64,000 nt of DNA from Theobroma cacao. Its lineage: Eukaryota > Streptophyta > Magnoliopsida > Malvales > Malvaceae. Where the stretch lies: contig NC_030851.1 in the NCBI RefSeq assembly GCF_000208745.1, positions 15,774,124-15,838,123 of the forward strand, written 5' to 3'. Both the position numbers and the translations under genes were made by a program. Position 1 is the first letter of the stretch; the number at the start of each line of letters is the position of its first letter. Below the pieces are notes generated by a model. That model was not told the origin of the DNA. It ran no database searches and saw only the letters and a list, made by a program, of their open reading frames with translations. Of this stretch, positions 11,002 through 22,138 are shown one piece after another.

Positions 11002-12629
11002 TGTTAGTGTAAGCCCTGCAAGCCAATCAATTTTGTACTTGTAAAATACTACATTAATTAGTCAAATTTCATGGTAAATACATTATGGATATTTTATATA
11101 ATGTATTAGGTATTTCTTTATCCATGAGTTTATTTATAAAGAGTTATGAGAGACTTATGTTGATAAAGTCCTTGGAACATAATGGCCTTGCAAAGAAATT
11201 ATAAAGGTTATAATTATGAGATTCTTACACATCAAAACCTGGTTCCTAAATATGTTCCTGGTCATTGTATTGTCAAGAATAAGGACATTGACAATGCTCA
11301 AAGGCTAGTACATTCAAAGCCTCCTTATTTTGGAAGTAAGCAATTGATCTCATAGGTTAAAGTATGTGGGATACTTGGGGATAGTATGTAGGTGCTTGTT
11401 AAGTAACAAGTTCACTAAACATGACTTGTTATGAGAGTTCCATTTTGTATTTCACTCAAGTGTTTATGAATATACTCTCATGTGTCAGTAGTGTAACTAA
11501 TCCTTAGACTTGTGATACTAGGTCATCTTCTATGTGATTTGTCATGCTTTGATTTCACCTCTACAAGTTTGGAGGCATAGGGTGCTTTTAGGTATGGCCT
11601 GAAGCATGCGAAGATGAATGAGTGTCTAGAAAAAATATATCAACCTATGTAATTTGAAAGGGGCATATTTTATTTGCTCTTGGCTTATATTGACTAAAAG
11701 TCCTTGGGCAAGGCAATCTTGATAGGTCAACATAGAAGTTGCAGGACTAATGTGGATAAGTTAGAAAGTAGACATCGATCCAGGCTTTCTATCAAGCTAG
11801 GATATATGATGAAAGGATTGAATTACACTAAGATACTATACATCGAAAGGTTAGTCAAACCATATTGACTTTTTTGACATTTGAGTGGTCATGATGTATT
11901 TCTAGATGCTACTTATGATCTATAAATATAAATATAAATTCTTAGTTAAATTTATTTATATTTATTACCATCATGTTAGGTACCTAATGGGTCACACACA
12001 TAAGGTGAATTGTCAAAATTAATTTGAGTTCAATTAGATGTGATCTAATTGATTTTATAAAGGCTTAATCCAATTAAGTATTGGGCTAAATCAAATATGA
12101 TTTGATGGAGTATTAAGTCAATGCCCAATTAGCCCAAGACATTTTTTAATTCTTGTTGGATAAAGAGTAGGTCAATTCACTCTATAAAAAAAATCCTTTA
12201 GACACCTTTTGAACTTACAGAAGAGTTCTATTTTATTTTCTCATGTGTTAAGCTAGGATCACAACCAAAAAAGAGAGAAACACAAGGGAGTTCAAAGTTG
12301 AGAGTTTACTAGCACAAATGTGGCTTAGGGATCCACACACTCTCAAGGAAGAGATTTAAGCAAATCACTATGCAGATCACCATTAGAGGTAGGACAATTG
12401 TGCTACTATGGTTTGATAAGTTTTAGTTGGTGTACAAAAGGTCAAAAATGAAAAGCCAAGGAAGACTCCACCAAAGAAAGCAGACATCAAACTTTAAGGT
12501 ATATCGAAATCATTCTCTTGTGATTTTTCTAGATTAGTTTCAATTAAATGACCTATGGCTTAAGGGATTAAAATTTTAATAATATTCCACTACATATGAT
12601 CCATCTTAGCATGATTTTAATCCCTAACA
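11002..12629 (+). repeat. Copia J 3' LTR
   Basis: 1628 bp with matching ends TGTTAG at 11002 and CTAACA at 12629. A possible TATA-type motif, tctataaaaaa, lies near 12180. After 12629 the DNA returns to the B internal region ('gggttgcctctcaagaag'). The TSD cannot be read because the 5' half of J is missing. Confidence 0.8.
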
Positions 12630-12798
12630 ATAGCTTGGGTTGCCTCTCAAGAAGTGATTCTTTTTAGTCATTAACTTGACCAGGATAACCCCTTTTTCAC
12701 TTCTTCATCACCATAAAAACACTGGAGGCTTTGTTTCATTACCTTGAATATTCCAATAAGAGTACTAAAAATTTCAATGTAGCCATAAGAGAAAAGTT

Positions 12799-13640
12799 TT
12801 ACCATCTTAAAGGTTTGCCACCAATATGGTTGAAGTTGCCATGGTAAATATGGCTATGTGAACTAGAAATTACTACTTGCTGCCCAACCTTAAAATCACT
12901 ATCACTAGAAGGTGGTAGATTATGGTCATCATAACACAATTTCGTGTTAAGATGTAATGATAGGTGTTCTAACTCAAGAGTTGATGCTTGTTTACTTAGA
13001 GGTGGTGGAGTAAGATTACCTTTACCTTCATTGGCTAAGTCTATTCTATAACAATAAGCTGTGTTCGAAAGATACTTAGGTGCATTGAAAATAGTAAATT
13101 CAACTACCTTCTCTTCAACTCTGAAAGTCATTCTACCTTCCCTTACATCGATTAGTGTGCCTGCAATGGCCAGGAATGGACGTCTCAATATGATTGGAAT
13201 CTCTTGATCTTCCTCTATCTCAAGTACAACGAAATCCACTAGAATGGACAATTTCCCAACCTTAAGCAAGATATCCTTTACAACCCCATAGAGGTGCCTT
13301 ATTGTTTTGTCAGCTAGTTGCAAGGTGATTGTGGTAGGTTAACTCTCTTGTAGTCCAATTCTCTTAGCAACAAAGAAAGGCATAATCGAGACATTAGCAC
13401 CCAAGTCACACAAAGCTTTCAAAAAATTAAAGTTACCAATTGACCAAGGGATAGAAAACTTCCCTAGGTCATTAAGCTTTGGTGGAAGCTTGTTCAGGAT
13501 TATCGAGCTACACTCTTTAATGAGTGTAATTCTCTCAAAATGCTCTAATTTCCTCTTTTTTTTCAATATGTCCTTTAGAAACTTCACATATGATGGCATT
13601 TTCTCTAAAGCTTCTACAAAAGGAATGTTGATGTGAAGCT
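12799..13640 (-). pseudogene. Element B protease
   Basis: Athila/Tat-type aspartic protease and flanks, in one frame from 13599 to 12799 with a single internal stop (TAA at 13336-13338, in place of a glutamine by comparison with related elements). N-terminal phrases are MPSYVKFLKDIL, KKRKLEHFE and KECSSIILNKLPPKL. The catalytic region reads CDLGANVSIMP (about 13450-13405). After the stop come LQLADKTIRH, VDFVVLEIEED and the RRPFLAIAGTLIDV flap-like segment. The tail (about 60 residues, SSDSDFK) has no known function. No reverse transcriptase follows it, only the 'gggttgcctctcaagaag' block at about 12637. Confidence 0.85.
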
Positions 13641-15434
13641 TTTTGAATACCTTAAAAAATTTTGGAAGTGTTTATCAAGCTTTTGTTTTTGAAGACGCTG
13701 ATGAAAGGATGGTGGTGGTAAAGTTGTCTTTGCTTCCTTCTCTTGAATTTACTTGTCAACTATCTCAATCACTATTTCATTGTCTACAGGCTTATCTTGA
13801 AGAGTAGCTTGCCTAACACTATTGTCAACCTCTTTTCTACTCCTTAGGGTGATTGCCATAACTTGTTCCTTACCTTCTCTCCTTGGATTCACCTCTGTAT
13901 CGCTAGGCAGTGTTCCTTGAGGTCGGTTGTTTAATAAATTGGTAAGTTGACCAACCTAAGTCTCAATGTCTCAAATTGATGCTGCTTTACTTTGAATGAG
14001 AACTGTTTGACTTTGTATAATGCTATCATTCTTTGTCATGTACTGCCTTAGCAAATCTTCCATAGTTGGCTTGTTTTCTGAAATAAGTGCTCCAACTTGC
14101 TGGTGAAATCCTAGAGGTGCATTTGGCCTTGAAGTTGAGGATGAACGTTGATTATTAGCCCACGGGAAATTTGGATGGTTCCTCCACCCTAGGTTGTAAA
14201 TGTTGGAGTAGGGGTTGTTTTATTGTCTATTCCCAACAAATTGCATTATGTCTAATAAGCTTAGAGACTGATTACTAGCATGATTATCTCCACCATACTC
14301 ACAAGCTACAAAAAGGCTTTGCACAGAGTTAGTACTAAAAGATTCGAGAGTCTTAGTTAAAGCTGTTACTTAAGCGGATAATGCTACCATGGCATCTATA
14401 TCATGAATTCCAGCTACTCTCCTATGCATTGATTACTCCACTAAGCACTGGTAGTTGTTTGTTGACATCTCTCCTAATAAATCATATGCCTTATCTATTG
14501 ATTTAGCCATTAAGGCTCCTCCTACAACAACATCAATGGTGGTTCGAACTTGCCCATTTAAAACATTGTAAAAAGTTTGCACCTGAAGCTATTTTGGAAG
14601 ACCATGGTTAGGACAATGTCGAAGTAATTCTTTATATCTTTCCCAAGCTTTGTACAACAATTTAGAATCTTGTTGCATGAATGATGTGATATCATTCCTC
14701 AATTTCATTGTCTTAACCAGAGGAAAGAACTTAGCAAGGGAATTCTAAGAAAGATCATCCCATGTCATTAGTGAGCCAATAGGGAGTGCATTCAACCATG
14801 CTTTAGCTTTATCCCTTAATGAGAAAGGAAAAAGCCTAAAAAAAATTACATTATATGTGACATCATTGTGTTTGAAAGTGTCACAAATCTCCAAGAAGTT
14901 TGATATATGACCATTTAGATCAACATTTGGAAAGCCCCCAAACTGAACTAAGGTTTGAATCATGGTGATGATAGTCGACTTGATCTCAAAATTATTTTCT
15001 TGAATAGCTGGCCTTTGAATGCTCGATGGAATTCCTTATACCAAAAGAACAACATAATCCCTTATTCCCATGTCATTATTGAGCTAGTAAGGAGCACATT
15101 TAGCCATGCTTTAGCTTTATCCCTCAATGAGAAAGGAAAAAGCCTCAAACGAATTACATCATCTGTGACACCATTGTGTTTGAAAGTGTCACAATTCTCC
15201 AAGAAGTTTGATATATGACCATTGGGATCATCATTTGGAAAGCCTCAAAAATTGAATTGAGGTTTGAATCATGGTGATGATAGCTAGCTTAATCTCAAAA
15301 TTGTTTGCTTGAATAGCTGGCCGTCGAATGCTCGATGGAATTCCTTGTACCAAAGGAACAATATAATCCTTTAAGCAATGATTGTCAACTACTATGCACT
15401 CTTGGATTTGTTGTTCACCCTGTTGATCAGCCAT
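13641..15434 (-). pseudogene. Element B gag with a 308-bp internal tandem duplication
   Basis: Structural protein of an Athila-type element. The start is placed at 15434, where MADQQGEQQIQE begins; D has the similar MVDQQGEE at 59374. Further in, GGFPNVDLNGHISNFLEICDTF and FPFSLRDKAKAWLN (14745-14963) are the classic capsid phrases. Downstream are a CCHC-like region (about 14280-14330) and the PSDT/RREGKE-like linker (about 13850-13920). The gene is broken by stops and by a direct duplication of about 308 bp (14761-15068 and 15069-15375). Confidence 0.8.
14761..15375. repeat. 308-bp direct tandem duplication in B gag
   Basis: Copy 1 (14761-15068) and copy 2 (15069-15375) start with 'catgtcattagtgagcc' and 'catgtcattattgagct'. 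They match along their length, including the 'tttgatatatgaccatt' and 'tcgatggaattcctt' blocks. The homologous D gag (about 59040-59340) has only one copy, so this arose in B or its lineage. Confidence 0.85.
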
Positions 15435-15643
15435 TGTATTTATTGGAGTGACACCTTGTTGATTTTCTCATCGAAGTCTATGAAATGTTCTTTCAATTTC
15501 TGGATCACATGGGATAAGCTCCAAGTTGTTTGCTTTTCTCATACAACGATTGAACACACCTGTAAAATAAAGAAATAAAACTTAAATTAAGATTAATTTA
15601 TAAAATTTTAATATTAGCAAATAACAAAAAAAAAACAACAAAA

Positions 15644-15661
15644 TCTCCAACAACGACGCCA
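15644..15661 (-). other. Element B primer binding site (tRNA-Asp type)
   Basis: Minus strand TGGCGTCGTTGTTGGAGA lies just inside the 5' LTR. It is close to TGGCGCCGTTGCCGGGGA, the complement of the plant tRNA-Asp 3' end as I know it, with several transitions. Athila-type elements are known to use tRNA-Asp. Confidence 0.7.
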
Positions 15662-15667
15662 AAAACA

Positions 15668-16694
15668 TGTTGTCAATTTTGCACACGCAAGTATACGTAT
15701 GGAATGAGTAATACAATGATGAAGTAGAGTATCGTTCCCATGGAGATTTGTTAAATCTTTACTAAGTACTAAAATTTATGACAAATTAAAATTATTTAAG
15801 TAACTAAAATTTTCTAAAAATTAATTAAAACAAGCACTAAGTTAACTAACAGAAATTAAAATTACTTGGAAAAGGTAATAGACTAAAACTTAGGATTATG
15901 AGTTCATTCAACACTTTTTTTGATACTATCTTATCTTATTATTTACATTCATGGGTGGTTTTACTTACTTAGAATCCAAAGCTATGTACAAATCTTCGTC
16001 GAGATGCTTGCACAAGTACCTAACTTAATTGGATCACTATATATCTATAAGAATCATTTAAATAAAGTTCATTAAGCTAGCTTTCTAATTTGGCTATGTA
16101 TGGCAATTGGCTTATGTATTCCCGAATCACGAATGAGATCACCTAAGTAACAAGAATATACAATATTCAAATCTTATCACCTAAGTAACATGAATATACA
16201 ATATTCAAACCTTAGTCCAATCTAAAATCTCTCTATCGAATCTCAATCATAATAACAAATAGGTTAATTATTTGTCAGAAAATCAAAAGCTTTAAGAGTA
16301 TATTTGAATAAGCAAAACTATACCCATTTATAGTAAATAAAAGAGAAACAAATATTCAGATCACATGTTAAATCTACCACAATCCTAGAAAGATAATTTA
16401 GCTGATAATAACTAACAAAAACAAAATCCAAAGGAATTTAACCATAAATCCAAGTCAAGGAAAATAAGAAAAACACAAAAATAGAGAAAGAAACAAAGTT
16501 TTGAAGCTTTGCAATCTCAATTCTCTCTTAAATTCTCTTGTCTTCTTGCTTTGCTCTTGGCTCCTTTTCTCTAGAGTAGTTACTTGCTGCCTCCCTTTAA
16601 AACCTCTAAAAAAGGTCCCCTAAATAGGTTCCAAGTAACCTAATTTTCAAAATCCCATCAAATTTTTTATTTTTGAAAAATTGTCCGATGCCGC
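15668..16694 (-). repeat. Element B 5' LTR, inner part
   Basis: Starts TGTTGTCAATTTTGC and follows the B 3' LTR (8394 onward) until 'gatgccgc' at 16694, where D begins. The rest of this LTR is at 61116-61790. Confidence 0.85.
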
Positions 16695-17053
16695 TGTTGT
16701 TCAATTTTCTACTCGCGCAAGTGAACATATCGCAAAAGATAATATAGAAATGAGTAGAGTATTGATCCCACAGAGAATTGAATTAATCCTTATTGTTAAC
16801 TACTAAGATTAACACACCTTAATTTTATCTAAACAATTAAAACTAAAAAGTAAAATTTAAATTAATAAACTAAAAACTAAAACCAATATATCGACAAATT
16901 TTACTTCTAGTGATTAATAGACCTAAGATTATGATAGCCCTCAATACTTCATCTAAATATTGTCTCTCTCTTTTAACTTAGTTTGATGAATTAAGTTGCT
17001 AATCTAGAGTCATAAATTATTTACAAGTCTCTGTCGAGTTTCTCATAAAAATA
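16695..17053 (-). repeat. Element D 3' LTR, outer part
   Basis: Begins TGTTGTTCAATTTTC and aligns with the 5' LTR from 59607. It is cut after 'tctcataaaaata' by element E and continues at 28019. Confidence 0.9.
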
Positions 17054-20037
17054 TGTCACGACCCGGTGCTCCCCTCGAGCCCGTGACAACCGTCATGGTG
17101 TCTCGATGACACTCATTATTTGGAATGCCAATTGGAACCCCGCAAGGCTTTAATATCAGTTCCTCATTTTCCTCTGTCAGTAATCGTTGCCAAATATCAT
17201 GTTCTAAAAGATTTTAAACTATTTACAATTTAAAACAATAAAAAAATAATTTTCATCTCACAGGGTTATTTTGGTCATTTTTCCTGAAAATTTCAATGCT
17301 AGCTAATAATGTAGTATATAAATGCAGAACACATATTCCAAAATCAAAAATAAATTTAAATATCTAAAACATTCGTTTAAAGTGAAATTACGATTGTTAG
17401 AATAAAATAAAAATGTTAAACAAAATATTCTATTTTTTTATAGAACAATATTTTTAGGACACTGCATATATAATTTTTACAGCATAAAAGAAAAATAAAT
17501 TCCTACATACAGTAGTACAGATAACTAGAGTATGAAATTTAATTTACAATGACATGTGGACCCCCAAATGATAAAAATAAATGAAGGTTGTAAACCTACA
17601 ATTTTTGAGGAAGTAAAGCCAACTGTAGCCTTCGATGATATCAGCTATCTACAGCCTATACTGAGCTTGAAATGGATGGAAATGAGGGTGGTGAGATTAT
17701 AAAATCCCAGTGAGTAAATAGACATCATCATAAACATCTAGAGTTGAGTATATGGAGACGATAAAATAAATCATCGTAAACTGGGTCACAGCATTGAACA
17801 CATTTCATTCAAAATACATAACGAGGCTTATGAATCTCATAAAAACTAGGCTTGTGCCATAAATCCATCCTCAAGGACACCTTGGCCAAGGCATCCTACC
17901 GAGACCTCTAAGGCTGTTAAAACTTCACATTCGCATAAAACACATTTTTCGTTTGACATCATAGCCGTTCCTTGGCGTTGGCTGAGTTCACCATCACGTG
18001 GTGGTTCGGCGTGAAGTGAACTCAAATATCACCTCAGGAGCTACCCTACACGCCTCTACAACCGAGGTGAGCACATATAAAAGGGGTTACCGTGCCCCTC
18101 TCATAAGCTGGTGCACGGAACCCGCCTACTACAGTAAACTAATAACTATCCCACCAATCAATAAAATTCAATAACATGATATGTCAATTATTGTAATTCA
18201 TAGCCTTTCAAGGCAAACAAACAATCCATATTTCAATACAATTGCCAACTAGCCAATCATGCTCGATTTATCATAAACCAATTAATTTAAACAATCAAAT
18301 TGCAACAAATAACAGTCTCCGTGTACTCTATTTTTCAAAATCATTATTAATTTCAAAAACAATTTATAAATTAATTTCATTGAAACACATTTATTCATAA
18401 AACATGAAAATTTACCTTTTTAAATCCATTTTTCCATAGAATTCATGAAATAATCTAAAAACCACCCTAGATAATTAAAATGATAGTAAGTTTACTCACA
18501 ATGTCTAGAGTGCGGATTTTTGAAGTATTCTGACTACTGGTCCTCGGATGCAATTTCTTTGCCTTTATCGGAGGACTCACCACCTTGACATAGTACAAAA
18601 TTGAGAAACTTGCTACATTGGTACTAAATCGAAATTAAACTAATTTAGACTACTAATGCATGATATGGAATGCAAAATGCACAAGTAACCATCTAAACTC
18701 GGCATTGACCTAATTCGTCTTATCACTCGATTAATTGGCCAACGCCTCCAATTTAGCTCCAAATTGCTCCATTTCTTTTCCAATACCTTAATTCACCAAA
18801 CATAAGTCAAATAACCTAAAATTTGACAAAACCATCTTCACTTTTCTTCTTAGAATTTTTAGTCAATAATGGTGCATTAACACTGTAATTTTTCCTACTA
18901 CTTCTCCACACCATAATTCATCATTTTCTAACCAATTCTCTTAAAATAAAAATCAAATTCATCCTAACTCAATACAAGGTAGGTTCGGCCATTGGTGGGT
19001 GATGGGGAAAATGAATTCTTTTCTTGTTGTTTTGCTTCTAGACATGGTAAATTAACTAAAAACACTAACATAACTTGAAATCAAATCAATCCAACATCAT
19101 TCTCTCTCCATACCCATTCGGCCAGCCATGAATTCACCATGAAAACATGAAATTTAACCATGGAAAATAAGGAGAAATGCTTAAGGAAAATAGATTTCAA
19201 GTTTAAATTGAGAAATCCTACCTTTTTCACTTGTTTTCCTTGATTTTCCACACTTTTTCTCTTGAAATTCTCCACCTAGGGTTTGTTCTTTCTTTGTTTN
19301 NNNNNNNNNNNNNNNNNNNNNNNNNNNNNNNNNNNNNNNNNNNNNNNNNNNNNNNNNNNNNNNNNNNNNNNNNNNNNNNNNNNNNNNNNNNNNNNNNNNN
19401 NNNNNNNNNNNNNNNNNNNNNNNNNNNNNNNNNNNNNNNNNNNNNNNNNNNNNNNNNNNNNNNNNATGTTTCCATTGGTCCATTTTTAAAACTTTAAAAA
19501 TTTTAAACTTTTTGTCTCCATCACATATATTTTCTCACTTATCCATAACATAAAAAGTCAATGGATGAATTCTATGAGCATGACAAGTGTTGGTGGTGTA
19601 AAATTACAATTTTGCCACTAGGGTGACAAAATTACCATTTTACCCCTATGCTCCGAAAAATACCGGGATTAAAATTTTTCACTTCTCAACCTCAAATCAT
19701 ACTCCAATAAGTTAAATGTGATCAAAATCTTTCAAAAATTTCCCATTTTGTCCTCGAGTGGTAAAATTACTATTTTGCCCCTAAATAGTGAAATTTTCGG
19801 TTTGACTCCAAATTGATCCTCGAACCCCAAATCACCATTTTAAATCATTCTTGGACTGTAAAATTTTCAATTTCACCTTAAAATCTCTATTTGATCTAGT
19901 TCGAGGCTTAAATCAACTTTGTTGTACCTATAGGTACAATACCGACTTTTGTAAATTTTCGGGACTCTCCTAGCATGCAAACATGCTATCCATTACATGT
20001 ATGTCATGACAAGTATTTTATAAGGTCGGGCTTTACA
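17054..20037 (-). repeat. Element E 3' LTR
   Basis: Plus-strand ends TGTCACGACCC and GGGCTTTACA. It matches 25104-28018 closely by eye. It carries a G-box CACGTG at 17995-18000; the sister LTR has CACATA there, while LTR M has CACGTG near 63252. The N-run 19300-19465 falls inside it. Confidence 0.92.
19300..19465. other. Assembly gap (166 N)
   Basis: The unresolved bases lie in the E 3' LTR. The sister LTR spans the same place with about 100 bp (27346-27445), so the N-count is probably not the true size. ORFs that run through the Ns are artefacts. Confidence 0.95.
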
Positions 20038-20038
20038 G

Positions 20039-20051
20039 CACTACCCTCTTT
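20039..20051 (-). other. Element E polypurine tract
   Basis: Minus strand AAAGAGGGTAGTG directly precedes the 3' LTR (TGTAAAGCCC), as expected for gypsy elements. Confidence 0.75.
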
Positions 20052-20076
20052 AAAATAAAATTTTGACCTCAAAATT

Positions 20077-20468
20077 TCACTTATCGAATTCTATGAAAAG
20101 ATGTGGATATTGGTTTCTCATCTGATGCTCGATTTCCCACGTCATCTCCTCCATTCGAGTATTCTTCCACAGCACTTTAACCATTGGAATGCTCTTGTGC
20201 CTCAACACTCGATCCTTTCGATCTAGAATGCGTACAGGTTGCACTTTGAACTTCAAATCTCCATGCAACTCAATGGGAGGTGTCTCTAGAATGTGGGAGG
20301 GATCGGGAACATACTTTTTCAACATCGAGACGTGGAAGACATTATGAATCCGATCTAACTCTAGGGGTAATTCAAGTATGTAAGCCACTAGCCCAATCCT
20401 TTCAATGATACGAAAGGGTCCAATATATCTCGAATTGAGCTTTCCTCACTTCGCGAATCGAATCACAC
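20077..20468 (-). pseudogene. Element E integrase C-terminus and chromodomain
   Basis: The last part of the gypsy polyprotein. The open frame 20388-20077 (103 residues) starts inside the integrase C-terminal domain: IHNVFHVSMLKKYVPDPSH is the standard phrase. It ends with a chromodomain, VKVLWKNTRMEEMTWEIE and YPHLF. Chromodomains of plant chromoviruses bind histone marks and steer insertion toward heterochromatin. The frame upstream (20468-20389) continues after the 85-bp insertion but has a stop (CGA-type codon now TGA) in RFAK*GKL. It is one frame off from the rest of pol, because of that insertion. Confidence 0.88.
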
Positions 20469-20553
20469 CTTTTATTACCTAATAAAATACCACAATTTAT
20501 CATAATAGTATAATCAAATAAGATTTAATACTTCAAAATTTTCAAATTATTAC
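20469..20553 (-). other. 85-bp AT-rich insertion with GT...AG ends in E integrase
   Basis: On the minus strand the coding phrase ...CCTTAGAAAG is followed by GTAATAATTTG, about 65 bp of AT-rich DNA, then TAATAAAAG, and coding resumes with GTGTGATTCGATTC. Removing exactly this segment rejoins the conserved KG-V-IRF order seen in element G. It could be a small intron-like insertion (5' AAAG/GTAATA matches a plant donor; 3' end AG) or a short insertion with an AAAG duplication. No related block is visible in G. Confidence 0.6.
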
Positions 20554-21545
20554 CTTTCTAAGGAGAAACCTTAAGAAAAACTTTATCATCAACTTCAAAT
20601 TCCAAAATTTTCCTCCGTCTATCAACATAACTCTTCTACCTATCTTGAGCTATCTTTAATCACTCTTGGATAACCTTGATCTTGTCATTTGTCAGATCAA
20701 TCAATTCCACATTAAACAATTTCCTCTCACCCACTTCATCCCAACAGAGCAGAGTTCGACACTTTCTTCCATACAGAGCCTCGTATGGCGCCATCCCAAT
20801 ATTAGACTGAAAGTTTTTATTACACGCAAACTCCACCAATGGCAAGTGTCTGTCCCAACTCCTAATAAAGTTAATGACACAAGCCCGTAACATATCCTCC
20901 AAGGTCTGAATAGTTCTTTCAGGTTGACCATCAGTCTACGGATGAAAGGTAGTACTAAATCTCAATTTAGTTCCGAGAGCTTCTTAAAATTTTGGCCAAA
21001 ATCGAGAAGTAAACCGAGGGTCTCGATCTGACATAATAGAAACTGGAACTCCATGTAATCTCACAACCTCATCTATATAAAGTCTAGCTAGTCTTTCAAT
21101 AGAAAACATGCTATGGATAGCCAAGAAATGGGCGGACTTAGTCAATCTATCCACAATAACCCAAATAGCATCCTTCCCACTTTGTGTCTGCGGTAAACCT
21201 AATACAAAGTCCATAGTCACGTGTTCCCACTTCCATTCTGGAATAGGTAAAGGTTGAAGAGTACCTGATGGTTTCTGATGCTCTGCCTTGATTTGTTGGC
21301 ATGTGAGACATTTCGCTACAAACTCTGTTATGTCTCGTTTCGTACCCGGCCACCAATAACTTTCCTTGATAGTTCGATACATCTTGGTGCTTTCGGGATG
21401 TAAAGCGTAGGCGAAAGAATGAGCTTCCTCCAAAATAACTCGTCTCAACTGATCATCCTTAGGGACACAAATTCGGTCTCTAAGCATCAAAATACCATCA
21501 TCACTGAGTCTAAACTCACTAGTTTCTCCATCTTGCAGCTTTTGA
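20554..21545 (-). pseudogene. Element E integrase
   Basis: DDE-type integrase. The zinc-binding HHCC segment lies at about 21430-21280 (phrases [20 protein letters not shown] and [12 protein letters not shown]). The catalytic core has DFVLGLP (first D) and [16 protein letters not shown] (second D). The E region is in the following segment 20902-20660 (MEDMLRACVIN, LPLVEFACNKNFQSN, PYEALYGRKCR). The frame is common to 21490 and 20902 but is broken by a stop near 20980 and another after KVIQE. It cuts and joins element DNA into the host genome. Confidence 0.9.
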
Positions 21546-22138
21546 ACTTCCTACTTCAACCAATCATCGAATTTCTGCAATTCTTTGATCTGATTCAACA
21601 ATGAAGGTCTCACAATGAAACTAGCAAGTAGGGTTCCATCCTCACCATTATTCAACTGGACCCCTAGAGACTTCATCTCAAATAACATCAAAAAATAAGA
21701 ACTCCGAAGCGTTGCTAAAGACGATGAGGATTTACGACTTAAGGCATCCGCTGCAACATTTGCCTTTCCAGGGTGATAATCGATCACTAAGTTGTAATCC
21801 TTAATCAACTCTAGCCACAGTCTTTGTCTCAAATTAAGTTCTTTTTGGTTGAGCAAATATTTCAAACTCTTATGGTCGGTAAAAATTCGACAACGCTCAC
21901 CATATAAGTAATGCCTCCAAATCTTCAATGCAAAGACTACTGCTGCTAACTCCAAATCATGGGTAGGGTAATTCGTCTCATGCTTCTTCAACTACTAAGA
22001 ATCATAAGCTATTATTTTTTCATCCTGCATCATTAAGCACCCTAATCCCAACTTAGAGGCATCACTATATACCACAAACCCTTTTCCACTAACAAGAAGT
22101 GTTAGAATGGGAGCGGAGGTTAATCGGTTCTTTAGCTC
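21546..22138 (-). pseudogene. Element E RNase H
   Basis: RNase H domain that degrades RNA of the RNA-DNA hybrid. The frame 21991-21551 shows [19 protein letters not shown] (catalytic E), [11 protein letters not shown] (D) and [18 protein letters not shown], all typical of gypsy elements. The N-terminal third (22138-22000) carries two consecutive stop codons near 21995 where other elements have SRQLK. The C-terminal linker runs into the integrase. Confidence 0.9.

Noticed and set aside
1171..12629. K and J as halves of a single Copia split by C
   Set aside because: J lies inside the B internal region (B sequence on both sides at 10479 and 12630), and about 80 residues between the halves are missing, so they are separate copies.
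19181..19497. ORFs with long X runs, also at 62749-63126
   Set aside because: They cross N gaps.
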